In this document: positions 20,676 to 25,007 of the stretch, piece by piece
Numbering within the stretch: position 1 is the first letter of the stretch
How the letters are laid out: every line of letters begins with the position of its first letter
Origin: a virus
DNA length: 25,007 nucleotides
IMG/VR virus record: IMGVR_UViG_3300048021_000222
Coordinates: 1 to 25,007 of that record
Direction: 5' to 3' (one strand)
Translations under genes and position numbers: made by a program
Notes under the pieces: model-generated
What the model saw: only the letters and a program-made list of their open reading frames with translations
The model's database searches: none
Told to the model about the DNA's origin: nothing

Positions 20676-21115
20676 AGATCACCGTAAAGTTTTGCTATTG
20701 CTTTAAGGTCCTTGTCTGTGTACATGTTAGCAAGCATGTCCAGTTCATCACTTTTTGCAAGTGGATGCAGTCGTTCTACTTCTTTACGCCGCTTGCTACT
20801 ATTGTTCTTGTCTTTCTTTTTATGACCAACCCACTGATGAAACTGTGTTCCCATGCCAGGACTTACTGTGCATAATAGTTGCCACACCAGTTTAGGGTGC
20901 CGTGCTAGTTCAAAGTAAGTGCAGTTAACACGCTGATTGCCAGCCATTAAGTAGTACGCTTGTAGTTCACCACTGCCTTTTACTAAACTTACATAACGGT
21001 TTAGTAAGAACGGTGCTAGTTGTTTTTGATGCTCAGGTGTAAGCCCATCATAGAACGCATAGTCTTTGCGATCTATTGCAGCAAGCACTGTGTTTAGGGG
21101 CAACTTGTCAGTCAA
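20672..21115 (-). CDS. 62: Probable clamp-loader small subunit (T4 gp62-like)
   Basis: A 147-residue protein resembling, by eye, the short gp62 proteins of marine T4-like phages: an N-terminal LPLNTVLAAIDRKDYAFYDG, then LAPFLLNRYVSLVKG, LARHPKLVWQLLCTVSPGMG and a basic HQWVGHKKKDKN segment, ending in a helix (ELDMLANMYTDKDLKAIAKL). T4 gp62 itself is 187 residues and joins gp44 to load the gp45 clamp. The start is TTG 21115, with GGAG 6 nt upstream and no early in-frame ATG, overlapping the upstream stop. gp44 and gp45 are not in the window, so the name depends on weak similarity and context. Confidence 0.55.
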   Translation of the reverse strand: MTDKLPLNTVLAAIDRKDYAFYDGLTPEHQKQLAPFLLNRYVSLVKGSGELQAYYLMAGNQRVNCTYFELARHPKLVWQLLCTVSPGMGTQFHQWVGHKKKDKNNSSKRRKEVERLHPLAKSDELDMLANMYTDKDLKAIAKLYGDL

Positions 21116-21398
21116 ATCTAACTCCGTGTGTATCTATTACATCACTAAATGATAGCACAAACATGCGGGCATCGTCAAGTGTTTCAAACTCTAAAACTAT
21201 TGTATCGTCAACGCTTTCTATTCTATGGTCTGTGTCTGTGCGATGTTCTAAATAACGTCTCACACGATCTGTTAAATTTTGGGCTAGGGTTCCGTGCTTT
21301 ACTGCAGTGTGAAAGTCTAACATATGGCTAAATTCAAAGCATCTATAGTCTGTGCGAGTTATCCTGCCTGGAGTAGTCATACCAGGACGCCAAGGCAT
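21108..21398 (-). CDS. Hypothetical 96-aa protein
   Basis: Not recognised. The start is taken at ATG 21398 (MPWRPGM), just after the TAG stop of the upstream gene; the frame extends to a TTG at 21416, but that lies inside the upstream gene without a ribosome-binding site. The product has an N-terminal Arg/Pro segment, a helical HTAVKHGTLAQNLTDRVRRY and a beta-alpha-beta end (TIVLEFETLDDARMFVLSF) that looks like a small ferredoxin-like fold. It precedes the gp62-like gene and overlaps it. Confidence 0.5.
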   Translation of the reverse strand: MPWRPGMTTPGRITRTDYRCFEFSHMLDFHTAVKHGTLAQNLTDRVRRYLEHRTDTDHRIESVDDTIVLEFETLDDARMFVLSFSDVIDTHGVRFD

Positions 21399-21399
21399 A

Positions 21400-21903
21400 C
21401 TACCACGCTTTGTCAATGCTTACAATCTCGTTTTGCTTGTTGATCTCTTTTGCGCAGAACACACAACGAGGATTTTCTACGCCTGTTTCAATTGGAATTG
21501 CAAGTATCTGTCCCTGTTTAAGTTTAGGAAAGAACCATTTGACATCGCTGTAAATGTCCACAATGTTTACTGGCAAATAGTTGTGTCTAAAGTCTCCCAG
21601 TGGATTAAACACAAATGCATCAAACCCACGATCGTTTAGACTGCTAAAGTTTAGCATCTCTAGGTCACCAATGTCTCTGTCACCAATAAGTATTTTCCAA
21701 TCCACTGGCATGCGAATCATGTTACCGCCAACATCTAGCACTACTGCTGGACTGTTAAAACTTTCTAGAAAGATAAGCGGAATGAAAAAGTAATCTGGGT
21801 CTGCTGGATTACTGTTGTCCAGTATTGCAAAACGAAGATCATCTACCTCGTCTGGTATGTCATTCATTTCATATGCTGTGTTTTCTAATGTAAGTATACG
21901 CAT
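21400..21903 (-). CDS. Conserved-looking hypothetical protein
   Basis: A 167-residue protein. Distinctive stretches are FFIPLIFLESFNSPAVVLDV, RMPVDWKILIGDRDIGDLEM and FPKLKQGQILAIPIE, then a CVFCAKEI CxxC pair near the C-terminus (PRCVFCAKE) that could bind zinc. I recall close relatives as unassigned proteins in cyanophages and pelagiphages. ATG 21903 overlaps the stop of the ClpP gene (TAATG). Being fixed between UvsW/ClpP and replication genes suggests a role in DNA metabolism or its regulation, which the sequence itself does not show. Confidence 0.6.
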   Translation of the reverse strand: MRILTLENTAYEMNDIPDEVDDLRFAILDNSNPADPDYFFIPLIFLESFNSPAVVLDVGGNMIRMPVDWKILIGDRDIGDLEMLNFSSLNDRGFDAFVFNPLGDFRHNYLPVNIVDIYSDVKWFFPKLKQGQILAIPIETGVENPRCVFCAKEINKQNEIVSIDKAW

Positions 21904-22469
21904 TAGTATACCTCTACAATTTTATCAGCAATGCCATATTTCTTTGCTTCCTCTGCACTTAGCCAAACATCTTCTGCAGGAAGTAGTACTTCACGAATCT
22001 TCTTTTCAGTTAAGCCAGTGCATTTTTTATAGTGTTCCAGCATACGCTCACTGCTAAGTTCAAACTCACGCATTGTAGCAAACAGCTCATGTTCTTTACC
22101 ACGTGATCCCCAACTGTATTGATGTGACAGTATACTGGTGTTTGGTGTAATTACACGGCGGCCTTTTGTGCCTGCCATAAACGTAAGGATACCACAACTT
22201 GCAATAAGTCCTAGTCCAACCGTTTTAATTGGAATCTTACTGCCTTTCATAGTATCAATAAGTGCAAATGCTGCATGCACACTGCCACCAGGACTGTTAA
22301 TAATAAGTGTTAGTTCTTTAGGACGTTGACTTGCTGGCAACATATTCTGTTCAATAATCCAAGTAACAAACGGCGCAGTGCTCTTATTATTAAATTGCTC
22401 ATAGAAGTAAGCAACTCCGCTGTTATACATAGTTTCGCCTAGTTTTGGCTTTTCCATCTTTTCACTCAT
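21903..22469 (-). CDS. clpP: ClpP-like serine protease
   Basis: A 188-residue protein, close to bacterial ClpP in length (about 190-205). INSPGGSV (57-64) is the substrate-binding loop; the catalytic triad is plausible as Ser91 (GLIASCG), His116 (LSHQ) and Asp167 (EDVWLSAEEA). The nucleophile context IASCG differs from the usual ASMG. ClpP forms a tetradecamer that degrades proteins handed over by Clp ATPases. No Clp ATPase gene is seen here, so it may use the host's ClpX/ClpA or work as a stand-alone peptidase; a prohead-protease role is another idea. It overlaps the next gene by TAATG and follows UvsW closely. Confidence 0.85.
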   Translation of the reverse strand: MSEKMEKPKLGETMYNSGVAYFYEQFNNKSTAPFVTWIIEQNMLPASQRPKELTLIINSPGGSVHAAFALIDTMKGSKIPIKTVGLGLIASCGILTFMAGTKGRRVITPNTSILSHQYSWGSRGKEHELFATMREFELSSERMLEHYKKCTGLTEKKIREVLLPAEDVWLSAEEAKKYGIADKIVEVY

Positions 22470-22470
22470 A

Positions 22471-23928
22471 CTAATTCCAATCTGCTTTCTCTACCGTAAA
22501 CGGATAGTTTGCTTCTTTATAAAATGCTTTACGTTTTGTTAAATGTCTTTTAGCGTATTTTGCTGTACTGGTTATGTCCCAGATTTGTACGAAGTCTTTG
22601 TCTTCCGCTTTGCGAATGCCGCGACCAATGCTTTGTATAACTCTAACAAAACTTTTACCGGGCTCAACAAGCACAAGATTAAAGATACGAGGAATATTGA
22701 TACCCACCGCTGCAACTCCATAAGTGGCGATAATGACCTTGCCTGTAGCAGTTGATACCTCGTCATATTCTGTTTTTCTGTCTGCACCTTTTGTACTTCC
22801 TGATACGAACACACTGTCTGGGATACGACTTGCTAGTTCATTGCCTGCTGCAATTCTGTCCACTAGTATAAGTGTGTTGCCTGTGTCCTTGATACTATCA
22901 CATAGTCCTGAGATATAATCAAGTCTGCCTTTATCTTCTAGTAAGTATTTAAGCTCGCTTTGATAATTTGTATGCACAACTGTATCAATCATTTGTACAA
23001 CGTTCACGTGACACTGTGCAAGCACACCTTTGTCCTGCAGTTCTTTTGCGCTGATCTGATTTATAACAGGACCAATACTGCACACAATACCCACGTTCTC
23101 AAACTTCTCTTTAGGTACTGTGCCAGTTAGTCCCCAACGTATGGGTATATGGCTCATTACACCCGTTAGCAGGGCTGTAAGGGCGTCTGCTTTAGCCATA
23201 TGCACTTCGTCCACCATAATACACACCACATCCTCAAGGAACTCACCAATGCTTATAGGCGCTACTGCGTTCTTTGTATTTTTTAGTAGTATGTTTAGAC
23301 TTTGCCAAGTGCAAATGGTATGTGTTTTACCAAACTCTTTACGCTCACCATAGTACACTCCAACATCCAATCCCATGTTGACATAGTCTTCTTCTGTTTG
23401 TGTAACTAGACTTTTGTTGGGAACAATAACTACACTGCGTCCATAGTTCTCAACACTCTTGCTCAGTGCTGCAGTCATCAGCGTTTTACCTGCACCGGTA
23501 GCAATCTCTTGTAGGCTCTGTGGATTTGCTAGGAACTCGTTGATTGTTTCAACTTGGTAGTCACGCAATATAATAGGCTTACCCTGTGCAGGATGCCCCT
23601 TTGGCCACGCTACATGACTAAAACTTTCTTCTGTTACAGGCTCTAATACAAACTCAGTCTGATATTCACGCATGTCATTCAGCGTAACATCATATCCCTG
23701 TTGTACCAGTACTGGAAGAATGTCCGGGAGGAGGTTTATATATGTACTCCCTCCAAGTTGAAAAAATGCTTTTTTGCCGTCCCAGCGTCCAAGTTTGACA
23801 GCAGGTAGATAACGAGCATAGGGGATCTCATACTTGAACATATTGGATAACTTTTTGCGAGTATCCAAGTCCAATCCTTCGATCTTACAGTTCACTTCGT
23901 CTTTAACGTGTATTATTGCAGGCTTCAT
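22471..23928 (-). CDS. uvsW: UvsW-like DNA/RNA helicase (SF2)
   Basis: A 485-residue protein of the T4 UvsW family, which remodels recombination intermediates and removes R-loops, ending origin-dependent replication. Motifs: RDYQ (122-125), Walker A ATGAGKT (143-149), DEVH box at 240-243, motif III GLTGT (266-270) and motif VI QSIGRGIRK (432-440). An N-terminal domain of about 115 residues (RWDGKKAFFQLGG within it) matches the small DNA-binding part of UvsW. The length is close to T4 UvsW (503). The start at ATG 23928 has GGAAAAG upstream and overlaps the SGNH gene by 26 bp. Confidence 0.92.
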   Translation of the reverse strand: MKPAIIHVKDEVNCKIEGLDLDTRKKLSNMFKYEIPYARYLPAVKLGRWDGKKAFFQLGGSTYINLLPDILPVLVQQGYDVTLNDMREYQTEFVLEPVTEESFSHVAWPKGHPAQGKPIILRDYQVETINEFLANPQSLQEIATGAGKTLMTAALSKSVENYGRSVVIVPNKSLVTQTEEDYVNMGLDVGVYYGERKEFGKTHTICTWQSLNILLKNTKNAVAPISIGEFLEDVVCIMVDEVHMAKADALTALLTGVMSHIPIRWGLTGTVPKEKFENVGIVCSIGPVINQISAKELQDKGVLAQCHVNVVQMIDTVVHTNYQSELKYLLEDKGRLDYISGLCDSIKDTGNTLILVDRIAAGNELASRIPDSVFVSGSTKGADRKTEYDEVSTATGKVIIATYGVAAVGINIPRIFNLVLVEPGKSFVRVIQSIGRGIRKAEDKDFVQIWDITSTAKYAKRHLTKRKAFYKEANYPFTVEKADWN

Positions 23929-24550
23929 ATATCTTTTCCGCTATTTGTTTATGACCTTGTTCCAGTGGATGGCCGCCAGGTCCATGCGGTGTATCATATG
24001 CCCATTCGACAAATCCAAGATTGGGCCAACCTAGAAACTTAGTTTCATCTATTAGTTCGTAATACCCTTGATTGTCTTTATAGTATTTGCCAAAACGGTG
24101 CTGATTGTCAAACACATTACACATTATATAATCTATTCGTTTATTTTGCAAGAAACTCTGTAATAGAATAACTTGTCGCAACCAACGCCTGTATTCATGC
24201 TCGGCATTGTTATTAATAGTAATATATTTAATAAGTTCTTTGCGATATTCTAACACAGGATCTTGATCAAAAACGCGACTACTGCAGCCAGGCCATATGT
24301 CATAAGCACCCCATTCATCAGCATGCTCTTGTCTACCGCAACTTGTCCAAGCAACTACTACTAACTTTGGTTTGTGCTTTGCAACTGCTTGAATAGTTTT
24401 CTTTACAATAAACTCATTACCAACACCAGGAGTACCATCGTTAATTAAATGGCAACCAAGACGATCAGCAAGTAACACAGGCCAGGCTTGCGTTGCCGGA
24501 TCTGGCAATTCTTGTCCGTATGTAAAACTATCACCAACTGTGTAAAGCAT
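23903..24550 (-). CDS. SGNH/GDSL-like hydrolase, copy 3
   Basis: A 215-residue product if started at ATG 24550 (MLYTVGDSFTYG), which places the nucleophile Ser8 at the same distance from the start as in copies 1 and 2; ATG 24559 adds three residues. Block I is GDSFTYG; the oxyanion segment is DGTPGVGNE; a VVVAWTSCGR strand matches VCVAWT in the others; block V is GGHPLEQGH. The HRFGKYYKD region is unique to this copy. TATAAT lies 7 nt before the ATG chosen here, overlapping the earlier ATG, which favours the later start and a leaderless mRNA. No signal peptide. Substrate unknown. Confidence 0.72.
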   Translation of the reverse strand: MLYTVGDSFTYGQELPDPATQAWPVLLADRLGCHLINDGTPGVGNEFIVKKTIQAVAKHKPKLVVVAWTSCGRQEHADEWGAYDIWPGCSSRVFDQDPVLEYRKELIKYITINNNAEHEYRRWLRQVILLQSFLQNKRIDYIMCNVFDNQHRFGKYYKDNQGYYELIDETKFLGWPNLGFVEWAYDTPHGPGGHPLEQGHKQIAEKIYEACNNTR

Positions 24551-24557
24551 AATATCC

Positions 24558-24586
24558 ATTATAACATAAAGTGAACGGGTAGTCTA
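24558..24586 (-). promoter_or_regulatory. Probable early promoter of SGNH copy 3
   Basis: Minus-strand TAGACT (24586-24581), exactly 17-nt spacer, perfect TATAAT (24563-24558), 7 nt to ATG 24550. The -35 matches TTGACA in 4 of 6 positions and lies in the loop and arm of the hairpin at 24573-24604. Confidence 0.5.
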
Positions 24587-24673
24587 TTTCTAAACTACCC
24601 GTTCTGAACCGCGATTGGAGGAGAGAGGAGAGAGGAGCCGCGGTTCAATCCGTCAAATTTTTAACAACCGTTT
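24560..24673 (-). other. Structured non-coding gap with two hairpins and a purine repeat
   Basis: No open frame of note. Hairpin A is GAACGGGTAGT / ACTACCCGTTC (24573-24583 with 24594-24604; 11-bp perfect stem, 10-nt loop). Hairpin B is GAACCGCG / CGCGGTTC (24606-24613 with 24639-24646) whose 25-nt loop is almost pure purine on the plus strand, with a GGAGAGA period at about 24617-24637. Neither is followed by a T tract in either direction. A small RNA, an RNA-processing site or a protein-binding region are all possible. Confidence 0.45.
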
Positions 24674-25007
24674 TTACAGCCGTTTCATACAAGTGCTTTC
24701 TGCAAGCGCACGCCAGTTGTTAGGACTGATTTTCATTAGATCTGCAACTTTAAGTGCCATACGCAAACTAACTTCACGGAACTTGTTGCAATTTTCAGCC
24801 ATAAAATCTACTATCTCGGCTTCTTGTTGCATGTCCATGCTGTAGTCCTTGAACAAATCACCTACTGCGGCAATCTGTTTTACACGCAGTATCTTATCAC
24901 GCATGGTGTCCAGTGTGAGATCCAGGTAGTGACAGCGAGACTGCAATGCTTCAAGATGATCTTGTAGTCGCTTGCTCTTAACATTCTCAAACTTAATGTT
25001 AGTAATA
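24674..25007 (-). CDS. AAA+ ATPase, C-terminal part (5' end beyond window)
   Basis: The frame is open from 24674 to the window end without a stop (111 residues); a TTG at 24946 would give a shorter frame, but the sequence upstream of it reads as normal coding (ITNIKFENVKSKRLQDHLEA in part). The segment ALQSRCHYLDLTL resembles the end of an AAA+ core, where a sensor-1/arginine-finger strand names the hydrophobic beta strand after 'SRC', and the helical NCNKFREVSLRMALKVADLM resembles the sensor-2 lid helix with Arg. Similar AAA+ proteins occur in cyanophages near UvsW. The Walker motifs should lie outside the window; without them the call is provisional. Confidence 0.55.
   Translation of the reverse strand, partial: ITNIKFENVKSKRLQDHLEALQSRCHYLDLTLDTMRDKILRVKQIAAVGDLFKDYSMDMQQEAEIVDFMAENCNKFREVSLRMALKVADLMKISPNNWRALAESTCMKRL

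Noticed and set aside
20082-20687. 201-residue plus-strand frame opposite the zinc-finger gene
   Set aside because: Cys/Phe/Val-rich shadow without a ribosome-binding site; the minus frame has a recognisable finger and overlapping neighbours.
21399-21416. TTG start at 21416 for the 96-aa gene
   Set aside because: It lies inside the upstream gene with no ribosome-binding site; ATG 21398 directly follows the upstream stop.
24614-24638. Purine repeat as a CRISPR or satellite array
   Set aside because: Only about three 7-nt units in one loop, with no spacers.
24573-24650. tRNA-Arg(UCU)-like fragments: a TTTCTAA loop and a GGTTCAATCC string
   Set aside because: The loop is 10 nt, the T-stem does not pair, and no D-arm or acceptor stem is present. 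Two simple hairpins explain the sequence.

Overview
The window looks like an internal piece of the genome of a tailed marine phage of the T4-like (myovirus) kind. The evidence is a tightly packed array of genes joined by TAATG/ATGA overlaps, a recognisable T4-type replication set (DnaB-like helicase gp41, Toprim primase gp61, UvsW helicase, a probable small clamp-loader subunit gp62, a RecB-like nuclease and an AAA+ ATPase), late-promoter-like (T)ATAAATA boxes, and many small conserved-looking proteins of the kind found in cyanophages and pelagiphages. I see no rRNA, tRNA, integrase, IS element or CRISPR array. The host cannot be fixed from the sequence. The DNA looks moderately A+T-rich (not counted).

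Left block, 1-9378, minus strand. A RecB-like exonuclease is cut by the window start. It is followed, against coordinate order, by a large cassette of virion or assembly genes. This includes a run of proteins whose N-termini resemble the capsid-targeting leaders of T4 internal proteins (3869-4138, 6325-9133). One is a very basic small protein, one a Lys/Ala-rich protein, and one a 406-residue protein carrying the motif series of a covalent nucleotidyltransferase (ligase-like). Two small probable virion proteins (5460-5798, 5858-6259) have twin leaders and end in a good intrinsic terminator.

Middle, 9401-12172, plus strand. A divergent late-type promoter pair leads to a class-3 lipase and a small secreted protein. 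Next comes a 565-residue C-family (DnaE-like) polymerase homologue without a PHP domain.

Right block, 12152-25007, mostly minus strand. Read in the direction of transcription from the right end it runs: AAA+ ATPase (partial), a structured non-coding gap, SGNH hydrolase, UvsW, ClpP-like protease, two unknowns, gp62-like subunit, a C2HC zinc-finger protein, a 188-residue mini-DnaE protein and an 81-residue protein. After a small divergent plus-strand pair (18429-19153) come an Ig-like virion protein, two more SGNH proteins, primase, an unknown protein, DnaB helicase and a radical SAM enzyme.

The points most worth a second look are: two size classes of DnaE-like protein in one T4-like phage; a ligase-like enzyme that appears to be addressed to the capsid interior; a repeated layout of promoter box, 5'-terminal hairpin and ribosome-binding site; and several promoter boxes placed so close to start codons that the transcripts should be leaderless.
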